From NCBI GenBank assembly GCA_017984835.1, contig JAGNYR010000015.1, positions 1 to 35,215 on the forward strand: a stretch of DNA of 35,215 nucleotides. The letters run 5' to 3'. The position numbers were made by a program, and so were the translations under genes. Source of the DNA: Flavobacterium sp. Its GTDB lineage: Bacteria > Bacteroidota > Bacteroidia > Flavobacteriales > Flavobacteriaceae. The notes below the pieces were generated by a model, which saw only the letters and a program-made list of their open reading frames with translations, made no database searches and was not told the origin of the DNA. Positions 25,751 to 33,722 of this stretch are shown piece after piece. Position 1 is the first letter of the stretch. Every line of letters starts with the position of its first letter.

Positions 25751-25768
25751 ACATATTTTGGCATATAG

Positions 25769-26719
25769 TTATATTTCATGGGCTATTTTATAGCGTTCTT
25801 CGTTGTTTTTAGTGCGTAATATTATTTCTCCTAAAAATCCAGCTAAAAACAATTGCGATCCAATAACCATGGAAGTAAGCGCTATATAAAATAGGGGATT
25901 GTCAGTGACTAATACGGTATGATAACCGGCGTACAAGCGAAACAATTTGATTCCGATTATCGATCCAGTTGAAATAAAACCTAAAATAAACATCAACACA
26001 CCAGCAGCTCCAAAGAAGTGCATTGGGCGTTTTCCGTAACGAGATAAAAACCAAATGGTAATTAAATCCAGAAATCCGTTAATGAAACGGCTCATGCCAA
26101 ATTTTGATTCACCGTATTTTCTAGCTTGATGGATGACCACTTTTTCGCCAATTTTGCCAAAACCTGCATTTTTAGCTAAAACAGGTATGTAGCGATGCAT
26201 TTCACCCGAAACTTCAACGTTTTTAATAACAATGTTTTTGTATGCTTTCAATCCGCAATTAAAATCATTTAAATAGACGCCCGAAGTTTTTCGAGCCGCC
26301 CAATTAAACAATTTAGACGGTATGTTTTTAGCAACTACCGAGTCGTATCTTTTTTTCTTCCAACCCGAAACCAAATCATAATTTTGTTTTGTAATCATCT
26401 CAAGTAAACCTGGGATTTCATCAGGGCTGTCTTGTAAATCAGCATCCATAGTAATCACTACATCACCCTTAGCTCTTGCAAAACCAGCGTGCAATGCCTG
26501 GGATTTTCCATAATTTCTTAAGAAACGAATGCCTTTTACATTCGGGTTTTCCGATTGTAATTTTTCAATAACTTCCCAAGAAGCATCGGTACTTCCATCG
26601 TCAATGAACAGGATTTCATACGAGTATTGATGTGCTTGCATCACACGCACAATCCATGCATGCAATTCGGGTAACGATTCTTGTTCGTTTAATAAAGGGA
26701 TGATGATGGATAAGTTCAT
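25769..26719 (-). CDS. GT2 family glycosyltransferase, DPM/GtrB-like
   Basis: 316 aa. The GT-A domain starts at the first residue (LSIIIPLLNEQESLPEL). DDGSTD is at 40-45, and the DxD metal motif is in MDADLQDSPDE (92-94). Two C-terminal transmembrane helices (about 230-255 and 265-292) anchor it to the inner membrane. This architecture is shared with dolichol- or undecaprenyl-phosphate hexose synthases (GtrB, ArnC-like), so a polyprenyl-phosphate sugar donor is the likely product. It follows the DUF4199 gene by seven bases. Confidence 0.92.
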   Translation of the reverse strand: MNLSIIIPLLNEQESLPELHAWIVRVMQAHQYSYEILFIDDGSTDASWEVIEKLQSENPNVKGIRFLRNYGKSQALHAGFARAKGDVVITMDADLQDSPDEIPGLLEMITKQNYDLVSGWKKKRYDSVVAKNIPSKLFNWAARKTSGVYLNDFNCGLKAYKNIVIKNVEVSGEMHRYIPVLAKNAGFGKIGEKVVIHQARKYGESKFGMSRFINGFLDLITIWFLSRYGKRPMHFFGAAGVLMFILGFISTGSIIGIKLFRLYAGYHTVLVTDNPLFYIALTSMVIGSQLFLAGFLGEIILRTKNNEERYKIAHEI

Positions 26720-26726
26720 TTATATA

Positions 26727-27269
26727 TTAAAAGCTTTGATTAGCATCTTTTTTTACGATTGCACCAACAATTAAAGAATGAATTAAGTAAATAAAACAAT
26801 TCATCACAATACTAAGAGGAACAGTTACGTAGGGATTCATCATTTTTTGCATAATGGATAAAGACATATCCAATTCTTCTTTAGTGATAGAAGGTCTTTC
26901 TTTGATGGTGATTGACATTATTTTCTCTATTAATTCCGGAACAAATTCTGGAAAAATAAGGGTAAATACGAAATAAAATATTCCATATACAACACTTGAG
27001 ATCAAACCAATGGTTACTCCTGTTTTAAGGCACTGGCCAAATGAAATAAATCCTTCGTTGATTTTATTTTTATAATGATTACAAGCTATGTAAGTGAAAA
27101 TAAATGGAAGAATCAATAAGTTGGCAATATTCATCACGATACCAAAAGTTTTATTGGTTTGCGGATCAATGTTTAATATGTAGCCAATAACAAATTCAAA
27201 AATTGTAATTACTCCTAATAGTAGGCCATACTGAGTAGCCGATTTAGCAATGGTAGTTTTGTTTTCCAT
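26727..27269 (-). CDS. DUF4199 membrane protein
   Basis: 180 aa with four hydrophobic helices (about 12-32, 40-62, 77-100, 146-172). GLLLGVITIFEFVIGY and FGQCLKTGVTIGLISSVVYG match DUF4199, a Bacteroidota membrane family without known function. It is first in the six-gene minus-strand run, and a TATATTTG box lies 28 bases upstream. I recall the pairing with a GT2 gene from related genomes, which suggests a joint envelope role. Confidence 0.88.
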   Translation of the reverse strand: MENKTTIAKSATQYGLLLGVITIFEFVIGYILNIDPQTNKTFGIVMNIANLLILPFIFTYIACNHYKNKINEGFISFGQCLKTGVTIGLISSVVYGIFYFVFTLIFPEFVPELIEKIMSITIKERPSITKEELDMSLSIMQKMMNPYVTVPLSIVMNCFIYLIHSLIVGAIVKKDANQSF

Positions 27270-27297
27270 AATTTTGTTGATAGAAATTAATAATCTA

Positions 27298-27305
27298 CAA
27301 ATATA
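27298..27305 (-). promoter_or_regulatory. -7 box of the DUF4199-GT2-ORF6N-mutase-ABC-DUF2971 run
   Basis: TATATTTG on the minus strand, an exact -7 element. No TTG lies at the preferred spacing. Predicted start near 27291, leader about 22 bases. Confidence 0.5.
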
Positions 27306-27372
27306 GCAATTCTAGAAATACGGAGTGCTATATTTTTTTTGATGAGCAATTGAAAAAAAATCAAACTTATTA

Positions 27373-27402
27373 TTTGAAATTTGAAATAATAGTTTACTTT
27401 TG
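27373..27402 (+). promoter_or_regulatory. Promoter of the L31 gene
   Basis: TTTG (27373-27376), 18 bases, then TACTTTTG (27395-27402). Full Bacteroidota consensus. Predicted start near 27409, leaving a leader of about 100 bases. Confidence 0.7.
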
Positions 27403-27436
27403 CAAACTGAAATTAAAATAATAGTAATAAAAAGCT

Positions 27437-27482
27437 GTAACAAGTCGATACCTTTTTAATTAAAAGCATCAAGATACGTTAC
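27437..27482 (+). promoter_or_regulatory. Foldable 5' leader of the L31 mRNA
   Basis: Outer stem GTAAC (27437-27441) with GTTAC (27478-27482). Inner stem CTTTT (27452-27456) with AAAAG (27462-27466) over a five-base loop. The two are separated by internal loops of about 10 bases on each side. It could be a ribosomal-protein leader that binds L31, but the stems are short and AT-rich, so this is tentative. Confidence 0.3.
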
Positions 27483-27507
27483 TTCATAACAAATAAAGAT
27501 TTACACA

Positions 27508-27759
27508 ATGAAACAAGGAATTCACCCAGAAAATTACAGATTAGTTGCATTCAAAGACATGTCAAATGACGACGTTTTTATCACTAAATCAACAGTAGAA
27601 ACAAAAGAAACGATTACTCACGAAGGAGTTGAATATCCAGTTTTTAAAATGGAGATCTCTAGAACATCTCACCCATTTTACACAGGTAAATCTAAACTTA
27701 TTGATACGGCAGGTCGTATTGACAAGTTCAAAACTAAATATGCTAAACACGGTAAATAA
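27508..27759 (+). CDS. rpmE2: 50S ribosomal protein L31, type B
   Basis: 83 aa. [20 protein letters not shown] and the C-terminal [21 protein letters not shown] identify type B L31. No Cys is present, so this is the zinc-independent form; type A L31 holds zinc through a Cys cluster. The type B form is the usual L31 of Bacteroidota as far as I recall. Own promoter, about 100-base leader and strong terminator make a single-gene unit. Confidence 0.97.
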   Translation: MKQGIHPENYRLVAFKDMSNDDVFITKSTVETKETITHEGVEYPVFKMEISRTSHPFYTGKSKLIDTAGRIDKFKTKYAKHGK

Positions 27760-27784
27760 TCGTTTTAAGTGTTCAAATAAAAAA

Positions 27785-27810
27785 AACCTTCCCATTCGGA
27801 AGGTTTTTTT
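27785..27810 (+). terminator. Intrinsic terminator after the L31 gene
   Basis: AACCTTCC (27785-27792) pairs with GGAAGGTT (27798-27805) over a CATTC loop. The T-run extends to 27810, and A-rich flank precedes the stem. Confidence 0.88.
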
Positions 27811-27826
27811 ATGTCTTAAACTTTCG

Positions 27827-27834
27827 TAACTTTG
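27827..27834 (+). promoter_or_regulatory. -7 box TAACTTTG before the GlmU-like gene
   Basis: Matches TAnnTTTG, 49 bases before the ATG at 27884. No TTG at the right spacing is seen, because the L31 terminator occupies that place. Confidence 0.4.
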
Positions 27835-27883
27835 AAATCTAAATGCACAGACAGTGATCCATTGTCTTTTCAATTAAAAAAAA

Positions 27884-29059
27884 ATGAACTACATACTTTT
27901 TGACGGAACGGTTAGAGCTGCTTTGTTGCCGTTTACTTTTACGAGACCTGTTGCCGATATTCGAATTGGAATTTTAACCATTAGAGAAAAATGGGAAATC
28001 CAACTAGGTACTACTACCACCACGTTGACCGAGGAATACCTTTCAGAGAAATACCCTATGGTTGAGATGGAAGAAAATGTAATGATCAATGCAGCATTTG
28101 TCCCAAATAGCGAATTGGTGTTTTTAGTTCAAAATTTGAAAGCCAATCAAGCTCTTTTTGCAGGGGATGAGGTAGTTGCCTTTTATACCCAAGATACGCA
28201 AGAAGAAATTAATTTTGATACCTATGAAATAATTGACATTGATTGTTCTTGCATTAAAATAGAGCATACCTGGGATATTTTTTCAAAAAATGATCAGGCC
28301 ATCCGAGAAGATTATACTTTGCTTACTTCAGATAGAAAGTCACAACCCATCCCTAAATCAGTGAATGTGATCGCTCCAGAACATGTTTTTATTGAGGAAG
28401 GAGCAAAATTGGAATTTGTTACCTTGAATGCATCTACGGGTCCAATTTATATTGGTAAAAACGCCGAGATTATGGAAGGTTCTGTCATTAGAGGGCCTTT
28501 TGCATTGTGTGAAGAAGCTCAAGTTAAGTTAGCAACAAAGGTGTATGGCGCTACTACGGTGGGTCCGCACTGCCGAATCGGAGGTGAAGTGAATAATTCC
28601 GTTCTTTTTGGTTATTCCAACAAAGGGCATGATGGGTTTTTAGGAAATTCTGTGCTTGGAGAATGGTGTAATATTGGAGCTGATAGCAATAATTCCAATT
28701 TAAAGAACAACTACGAAGAAGTGAAATTGTGGAGTTATGAAACGGAGAATTTTGCCAAAACAGGTTTGCAATTCTGCGGTTTAATGATGGGAGATCATAG
28801 TAAATGTGGGATCAACACGATGTTCAATACAGGAACTGTGGTAGGAGTGAGTGCAAATATTTTTGGAAGCGGATTTCCAAGAAATTTTGTACCTAGCTTT
28901 TCTTGGGGAGGAGCCAGCGGTTTCACTACTTATCTTACCAAGAAAGCATTTGAAGTGGCAAAAGTGGTCATGTCCCGTCGTCATGTAGCATTCACCGAAC
29001 AAGACGCTCAAATTCTAGAACACGTTTTTGAAGAAACCAAAAAGTGGAGGAATTTCTAA
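27884..29059 (+). CDS. GlmU-family protein (alternative bacterial GlmU)
   Basis: 391 aa. The N-terminal 180 residues (MNYILFDGTVRAALLPFTFT with RPVADIRIGILTIREKW) correspond to the Bacteroidota alternative GlmU family and lack the usual LAGGxGTR pyrophosphorylase loop. Residues about 190-345 show hexapeptide turns of a left-handed beta helix (GPIYIGKNAEIMEGSVIRGP, LGEWCNIGADSNNSNLKNNY, GDHSKCGINTMFNTGTVVG), as in the acetyltransferase half of GlmU. The expected role is UDP-GlcNAc supply for peptidoglycan and lipopolysaccharide, but the nucleotidyl half is divergent. Confidence 0.88.
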   Translation: MNYILFDGTVRAALLPFTFTRPVADIRIGILTIREKWEIQLGTTTTTLTEEYLSEKYPMVEMEENVMINAAFVPNSELVFLVQNLKANQALFAGDEVVAFYTQDTQEEINFDTYEIIDIDCSCIKIEHTWDIFSKNDQAIREDYTLLTSDRKSQPIPKSVNVIAPEHVFIEEGAKLEFVTLNASTGPIYIGKNAEIMEGSVIRGPFALCEEAQVKLATKVYGATTVGPHCRIGGEVNNSVLFGYSNKGHDGFLGNSVLGEWCNIGADSNNSNLKNNYEEVKLWSYETENFAKTGLQFCGLMMGDHSKCGINTMFNTGTVVGVSANIFGSGFPRNFVPSFSWGGASGFTTYLTKKAFEVAKVVMSRRHVAFTEQDAQILEHVFEETKKWRNF

Positions 29060-29116
29060 TTTTATCAATGGACGAATTAACTGATTTATCAATTCGTATA
29101 TCGTTGCATTGATTCA

Positions 29117-29147
29117 TTGTTCCCTTTTAATAAAATCCCTATCTTTG
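29117..29147 (+). promoter_or_regulatory. Promoter of mtaB
   Basis: TTG (29117-29119), 20 bases, then TATCTTTG (29140-29147). Predicted start near 29154, leader about 38 bases to the ATG at 29192. Confidence 0.65.
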
Positions 29148-29191
29148 TGCACTCAATTTTTTGACAACGATTTCATTAATTGAGAAATGCC

Positions 29192-30511
29192 ATGGAAAAC
29201 AATAAAAAAGTAGCCTTCTATACTTTAGGCTGTAAATTGAACTTCTCTGAAACATCGACCATTGCGCGCGATTTTCAAAACGAAGGATTTGAACGAGTTG
29301 ATTTTGAAGAATCAGCCGATATGTATGTCATCAACACCTGTTCTGTTACCGACAATGCCGACAAACAATTTAAACAAATTGTAAAAAAAGCCTTGAAAAA
29401 TAACCCGCATGCTTTTATTGCAGCGGTAGGTTGCTATGCACAGTTAAAACCAGAAGAATTGGCCAATGTAGAAGGTGTCGACTTGGTTCTAGGTGCTACA
29501 GAAAAATTCAAAATCACCGATTACATCAACGACTTGACTAAAAACCAGATTGGAGAAGTTCATTCTTGCGAAATAGAAGAAGCCGATTTTTATGTGGGTA
29601 GTTACTCAATTGGCGATAGAACACGAGCGTTTCTTAAAGTCCAAGATGGTTGTGATTATAAATGTACGTATTGTACCATTCCCTTGGCAAGAGGTATTTC
29701 TAGAAGTGATGCCCTCGAAAATGTTTTAAAAAATGCCTACGAAATTTCGAAACAAAACATCAAAGAAATTGTACTTACCGGTGTCAATATTGGTGATTAT
29801 GGTAAAGGAGAATTTGGGAACAAAAAGCACGAGCACACATTTCTAGATTTGGTTCAGGCCCTAGACAAGGTAGAAGGAGTAGAGCGTTTGCGTATTTCGT
29901 CTATCGAACCCAATTTGTTGAAAAACGAAACCATTCATTTTGTAGCGCAAAGCCGCACATTTGTTCCTCATTTTCATATTCCGCTTCAAAGTGGAAGCAA
30001 TGATATTCTCAAAAAAATGAAACGCCGTTACCTTCGTGAAGTCTATACAGATCGCGTAGAAAACATTCGTCAAGTCATGCCGCATGCTTGTATTGGAGTG
30101 GATGTAATTGTTGGGTTTCCGGGTGAAACCGACGAGCATTTCTTGGAAACCTATCATTTCTTGAACGACCTCGATATTTCTTATTTGCATGTTTTTACCT
30201 ATTCAGAAAGAGACAATACAGAAGCCATTGCCCTAGAGGGAGTCGTGCCTGCCAATGTTCGTGCCAAGCGTAGTAAAATGTTACGCGGTTTATCGGTAAA
30301 AAAACGTCGTGCTTTTTATGAAAGCCAGATAGGTACGATTCGAAAAGTGCTTTTTGAAACCGAGAACAAAGAAGGTTATATTCACGGCTTTACCGAAAAC
30401 TACGTGAAAGTTAAAACTCCCTGGAATCCCGAATTGAGTAATACCTTGCATCAAGTGCAGCTTACAAATATTGACGATGACGGAAGTGTTCGAATCCAGT
30501 TATTGGATTAA
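29192..30511 (+). CDS. mtaB: tRNA t6A37 methylthiotransferase MtaB
   Basis: 439 aa radical SAM enzyme converting t6A37 to ms2t6A in tRNAs. The UPF0004 domain supplies C14 (TLGCKLNFSE), C50 (INTCSVT) and C81 (AVGCYAQ) for the auxiliary cluster. C154-x3-C158-x2-C161 (DGCDYKCTYC) binds the SAM-cleaving cluster. HIPLQSGSNDILKKMKRRY and VGFPGETDE are further family motifs. A C-terminal TRAM-like domain follows. The CKLN signature favours MtaB over MiaB or RimO. The ATG at 29192 is used; a TTG four codons upstream is in frame but less likely. Confidence 0.95.
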   Translation: MENNKKVAFYTLGCKLNFSETSTIARDFQNEGFERVDFEESADMYVINTCSVTDNADKQFKQIVKKALKNNPHAFIAAVGCYAQLKPEELANVEGVDLVLGATEKFKITDYINDLTKNQIGEVHSCEIEEADFYVGSYSIGDRTRAFLKVQDGCDYKCTYCTIPLARGISRSDALENVLKNAYEISKQNIKEIVLTGVNIGDYGKGEFGNKKHEHTFLDLVQALDKVEGVERLRISSIEPNLLKNETIHFVAQSRTFVPHFHIPLQSGSNDILKKMKRRYLREVYTDRVENIRQVMPHACIGVDVIVGFPGETDEHFLETYHFLNDLDISYLHVFTYSERDNTEAIALEGVVPANVRAKRSKMLRGLSVKKRRAFYESQIGTIRKVLFETENKEGYIHGFTENYVKVKTPWNPELSNTLHQVQLTNIDDDGSVRIQLLD

Positions 30512-30551
30512 AGAGCTCACACTCTAATTACATCATCCGATTTTTGGGTTA

Positions 30552-30836
30552 CTATAATTTTATTCCTGGTGGAAGCAAATCATGGTAGGTCTTATTTTTT
30601 CTGAAAAATGCAGCGATTTTGGGTAAAATTGGGACCACTTTAAGTTTGCGTTCGTAAGCGATTTCCATGATGTTTTTTAGCAACTCGTTGATGAAGTCTT
30701 CATCCGAAAAACCATCAGGTAGGTTCAGACGCGTTAAAAATATTTTCTTTTCTTGAAAGGAATATTCTACAGAAATTAGTTTGTCATCAACCAAAGTTTC
30801 AAATTGTCTCGAAAAAGTATTGTCTCTAATTTCCAT
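30552..30836 (-). CDS. GNAT-like (YjdJ-type) acetyltransferase-related protein
   Basis: 94 aa from MEIRDNTFSRQF. The frame opens at 30899, but the first 21 residues (MHKINSFTRLEIKVIVIFLS) look like untranslated leader. The run VDDKLISVEYSFQEKKIFLTRLNLPD, then ELLKNIMEIAYERKLKVVPI, then AAFFRKNKTYHDLLP, follows the small GNAT-2 fold (YjdJ-like). The usual G-x-G-x-[AG] acetyl-CoA loop is not obvious: here it reads PDGFSDEDF, so activity is in doubt. The gene converges with mtaB (40-base gap). Confidence 0.7.
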   Translation of the reverse strand: MEIRDNTFSRQFETLVDDKLISVEYSFQEKKIFLTRLNLPDGFSDEDFINELLKNIMEIAYERKLKVVPILPKIAAFFRKNKTYHDLLPPGIKL

Positions 30837-30944
30837 GGTGCTTAAAAAAATAACGATAACTTTTATCTCAAGTCGAGTAAAAGAATTAATTTTATGCAAA
30901 ATTCGGAATAATTAATGAATAACCACCCGAATTGCAACTAAAAA

Positions 30945-31601
30945 ATGTCTAAAATCCATGTTTATTTCATGCCTGGCCTTGCGGCAAGCTCTGCTATTTT
31001 TGAAAAAATAGAATTACCAGAAGCTATTTTTGAAATGCATCTTTTAGAATGGATACTCCCGGTAGCAAACGAATCCATCCAAAGCTATGCAAAACGAATG
31101 GCGCAATTGGTTCATCACCAAGAGGTTGTTTTGGTTGGGGTGTCTTTTGGAGGTATTTTGGTGCAAGAAATGGCCGCTTTTTTACAAGTAAAAAAAGTGA
31201 TTATTATTTCGAGTGTCAAATCAAGTGAGGAACTTCCTATGAGAATGAAGTTTGCAAAAGCAACCAAAATTTATAAGTTAATTCCAACCCGATTGTTGAA
31301 AAATGTAAATTTTTTGCTCAAATTTGCATTCGGAACCCAACTCAAAAACCGATTGGAACTCTACCAACGATTTGTTTATATGAATGATGTGAGGTACTTA
31401 AATTGGGCGATTGAACAAGTTATTTGTTGGGATAGAAAACAAATTGATCCAAAGGTCGTTCATATACATGGAGATGCAGATGCGATTTTCCCAATAAAGT
31501 ACATCAAGAATGCTGTTTGTGTATCGAAGGGAACCCATTTAATGATCATCAATCGACACAAATGGTTCAATGAATTTTTGCCGAATCTAATTGTAAAATA
31601 A
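30945..31601 (+). CDS. Alpha/beta hydrolase
   Basis: 218 aa, no signal peptide. The nucleophile elbow is GVSFGG (Ser67) after strand EVVLV. The acid is in HGDADAIFP (D177 or D179) and the base is His198 in KGTHLMI. The oxyanion region MPGLAASSAIF is near residue 9. The substrate cannot be told. It is followed by the lytic transglycosylase gene after 38 bases. Confidence 0.88.
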   Translation: MSKIHVYFMPGLAASSAIFEKIELPEAIFEMHLLEWILPVANESIQSYAKRMAQLVHHQEVVLVGVSFGGILVQEMAAFLQVKKVIIISSVKSSEELPMRMKFAKATKIYKLIPTRLLKNVNFLLKFAFGTQLKNRLELYQRFVYMNDVRYLNWAIEQVICWDRKQIDPKVVHIHGDADAIFPIKYIKNAVCVSKGTHLMIINRHKWFNEFLPNLIVK

Positions 31602-31639
31602 ATCAGACATACCTTCTGAAAATAATTAAAACACACCCA

Positions 31640-32533
31640 ATGAAAAGAACTTATTTATATTATTTCGCTTTTGCACTCATTTCAGTTAGTGGAATGTTCA
31701 TTTTTGCTACGACAGTTGCAGATAAAGAAAAACAATTGCACGAAGGAACTTCCCAGTATTTTCCGTTGGAGGTTGATTTTGCGGGCGAAAAAACACCTTT
31801 GCAAATTTCAGATGTAAAAGAGCGCTTCGATCGCGAGTTGTTGGTCAATGCCAACTTGCATTCTTCTACTTTGTTAATCATAAAAAGAGCCAATAGAGCT
31901 TTTCCTGTAATCGAACCGATATTAGCTCAATATGGTGTGCCAGATGATTTTAAATACCTAGCAGTCATCGAAAGTGCTTTGGTTAATGCTGTGTCTCCAT
32001 CGGGCGCAAAAGGAGTTTGGCAATTTATGCCCGAAACAGCGAAAGAGAAAGGAATGGAAGTTAATGATTTTGTAGACGAAAGATACCATTTGGTAAAATC
32101 GACCGAAGCAGCTTGTAAATACTTATTGGCAGCCAAACAAAAATTTGGATCTTGGACCTTGGCTGCAGCTTCATACAATGGCGGCATGAATGGAGTTGGA
32201 AAAAAAATGGAAGAACAAAAAGTGAGTAATTACTACGATTTGTTATTAACCGATGAAACCTCTCGGTATGTGTTCAGAATTTTAGCTCTCAAAGAAATCA
32301 TGAAATCTCCAGAAAAATTTGGCTTCAATGTGTTCAGTCATGAATTGTATTCATTATTGCCAACCAAAACAATTGTAGTCGATTCTACCATTACCGATTT
32401 GGCTGCGTTTGCAAAAGATCAAGGAATCAATTATAAAATATTGAAACTGCATAACCCTTGGATGCGCGATAAAAAGTTGACAAATACCACCAAAAAGAGA
32501 TACGAAATTGAAATTCCAACTTCGGGTTATTAA
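31640..32533 (+). CDS. Lytic murein transglycosylase (SLT domain)
   Basis: 297 aa. A hydrophobic N-terminal segment (about 8-26) acts as signal or membrane anchor. The SLT domain (about 95-235) contains the catalytic Glu111 in LAVIESALVNAVSPSGAKG, WQFMPETA and AAASYNGGMNGV. It is MltD-like but has no LysM repeat. The enzyme cleaves the glycan strand with 1,6-anhydro formation, acting in the periplasm. The gene ends before a perfect bidirectional terminator. Confidence 0.92.
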   Translation: MKRTYLYYFAFALISVSGMFIFATTVADKEKQLHEGTSQYFPLEVDFAGEKTPLQISDVKERFDRELLVNANLHSSTLLIIKRANRAFPVIEPILAQYGVPDDFKYLAVIESALVNAVSPSGAKGVWQFMPETAKEKGMEVNDFVDERYHLVKSTEAACKYLLAAKQKFGSWTLAAASYNGGMNGVGKKMEEQKVSNYYDLLLTDETSRYVFRILALKEIMKSPEKFGFNVFSHELYSLLPTKTIVVDSTITDLAAFAKDQGINYKILKLHNPWMRDKKLTNTTKKRYEIEIPTSGY

Positions 32534-32566
32534 AAAATAGCATTCACTTTTAAAACGGGATAAAAC

Positions 32567-32600
32567 AAAAAAGCCAAACTTGATCAAGTTTGGCTTTTTT
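32567..32600. terminator. Bidirectional terminator between the SLT and TPR genes
   Basis: Perfect 34-base inverted repeat: A6, GCCAAACTTG, AT..., CAAGTTTGGC and T6 are symmetric around 32583.5. T-runs on both strands serve the two convergent genes. Confidence 0.9.
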
Positions 32601-32623
32601 GTATGATACATAATGAAAAGGGC

Positions 32624-33139
32624 TTACATTTTTTTCATTTGATTTTTCATCATCACAATTTGGTCCTTTAACATCCCTTGTTTGTCAAGTTTTTTAACTT
32701 CACTGATGAGGTTGGTTGCTTCTAGCTTTCTTCTTCTAGACATTGCAATACCGGCCAGGTTCAATTTGGCAACAGCCAAGTCCATGTCCATGCTCAATCC
32801 CAATTGAATGGCTTTCTTGAAATATTTTTCGGCTTGCATTAAGTTGGTTTGAGACAACATCAATCCGTGTAGGTAGTTGTAATATCCTTGTTGTTTGGTT
32901 ACTAATGCGGCTTCTGGATTAGTGATTTTATCCAACCATTTTTGAGCTCCTGGAAAGTTTTGTTTACGTAATTGTAAAAAAGCGAGTAAAATGAACTCAT
33001 TTTTATAATATAGAAAAATCGGAAGGATCATTAATAATAGAAGAAAAATACCATTTCCAATATTATCTTCAGTAAATTGCCATACGGCTGTAGCCAAGAT
33101 GATGACCGCTAAAACAAGCTTGATATTTTTATGAAACAT
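32624..33139 (-). CDS. Membrane-anchored TPR-like protein
   Basis: 171 aa. Two N-terminal hydrophobic helices (about 5-20 and 30-47) precede a helical region with a TPR-like repeat (YNYLHGLMLSQTNLMQAEKY, FKKAIQLGLSMDMDLAVAKL, NLAGIAMSRRRKLEATNLI). No catalytic motif. Such proteins usually act as scaffolds; the partner is unknown. It is divergent from rpmH. Confidence 0.78.
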   Translation of the reverse strand: MFHKNIKLVLAVIILATAVWQFTEDNIGNGIFLLLLMILPIFLYYKNEFILLAFLQLRKQNFPGAQKWLDKITNPEAALVTKQQGYYNYLHGLMLSQTNLMQAEKYFKKAIQLGLSMDMDLAVAKLNLAGIAMSRRRKLEATNLISEVKKLDKQGMLKDQIVMMKNQMKKM

Positions 33140-33158
33140 AATTAATTTATTTAAGCGA

Positions 33159-33166
33159 CAAAGGTA
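33159..33166 (-). promoter_or_regulatory. -7 box TACCTTTG of the TPR-like gene
   Basis: Minus-strand TACCTTTG matches TAnnTTTG, 19 bases before the ATG. The -33 part is not clear. Confidence 0.4.
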
Positions 33167-33200
33167 AGAAAGTTTTTCAAAATATTTTTTATAAAACCAC

Positions 33201-33230
33201 TTGCCAGAAAAAAAAAGGTTTGTATATTTG
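33201..33230 (+). promoter_or_regulatory. rpmH promoter
   Basis: TTG (33201-33203), 19 bases, then TATATTTG (33223-33230), an ideal Bacteroidota promoter. Predicted start near 33237, leader about 69 bases. Confidence 0.78.
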
Positions 33231-33305
33231 CACTCGGTTTAAAAATCACATGAGTGCTTTTATTCCTGTAAACAAAATTATCATCATTTTTAAAGATACA
33301 TCGCA

Positions 33306-33467
33306 ATGAGCAAAAGAACCTTTCAACCATCGAAAAGAAAAAGAAGAAATAAACACGGATTTATGGACAGAATGTCTTCACCTAATGGAAGAAAAGTACT
33401 TGCGCGTCGTAGAGCGAAAGGAAGACATAAATTGACTGTTTCTTCTGAACCAAGACACAAAAAATAA
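33306..33467 (+). CDS. rpmH: 50S ribosomal protein L34
   Basis: 53 aa, start at ATG 33306, stop TAA 33465-33467. [19 protein letters not shown], then [19 protein letters not shown], then a short tail, is full-length L34, with almost one third Arg and Lys. It has its own promoter and terminator. The usual rnpA/dnaA neighbours seen in proteobacteria are absent; the next gene is carB. Confidence 0.97.
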   Translation: MSKRTFQPSKRKRRNKHGFMDRMSSPNGRKVLARRRAKGRHKLTVSSEPRHKK

Positions 33468-33490
33468 TGATTAGCAATAATCAAAATATA

Positions 33491-33523
33491 GCCGTTACTA
33501 TTTTTTAGTAACGGCTTTTTTTT
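33491..33523 (+). terminator. rpmH terminator
   Basis: GCCGTTACTA (33491-33500) pairs with TAGTAACGGC (33506-33515) over a five-T loop, followed by eight T. Confidence 0.9.
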
Positions 33524-33555
33524 AAACTTGTTTATAAATTTTAATAATTTTTTGA

Positions 33556-33655
33556 AGCTTTTTCCTGCTGTTCGTTACAATCTTTCTACTTTTATGGCTT
33601 CGTGCCTCAGCATAAAAAGAAAGGATTTTCACTGCCATCAGGGCTAGGGTTTCGG
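33556..33655 (+). other. Folded intergenic element upstream of carB
   Basis: An imperfect long hairpin. CCTGCTG (33564-33570) faces CATCAGG (33636-33642), one mismatch. Inside, ATCTTTC (33580-33586) faces GAAAGGAT (33619-33626), with a bulge. CTTTTATG (33589-33596) faces CATAAAAAG (33611-33619), one extra A. GGC/GCC caps it over TTCGT. A conserved-looking GGGCTAGGGTTTCG tail follows. It may be a structured RNA or a dispersed palindromic repeat. It resembles intergenic elements I recall from flavobacteria, but I cannot confirm identity. The strand is nominal. Confidence 0.5.
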
Positions 33656-33674
33656 TAAATAACAGAAGATAGCG

Positions 33675-33686
33675 GCTCACAAGCCA
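33675..33686 (+). other. Small hairpin before carB
   Basis: GGCT (33675-33678) and AAGCC (33682-33686) around a CAC/A loop form a short stem about 37 bases before the carB ATG. It may be part of the same leader as the larger element. Weak alone. Confidence 0.25.
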
Positions 33687-33722
33687 TTACAAATAAATAC
33701 ATAACTACAACAACACCATACA

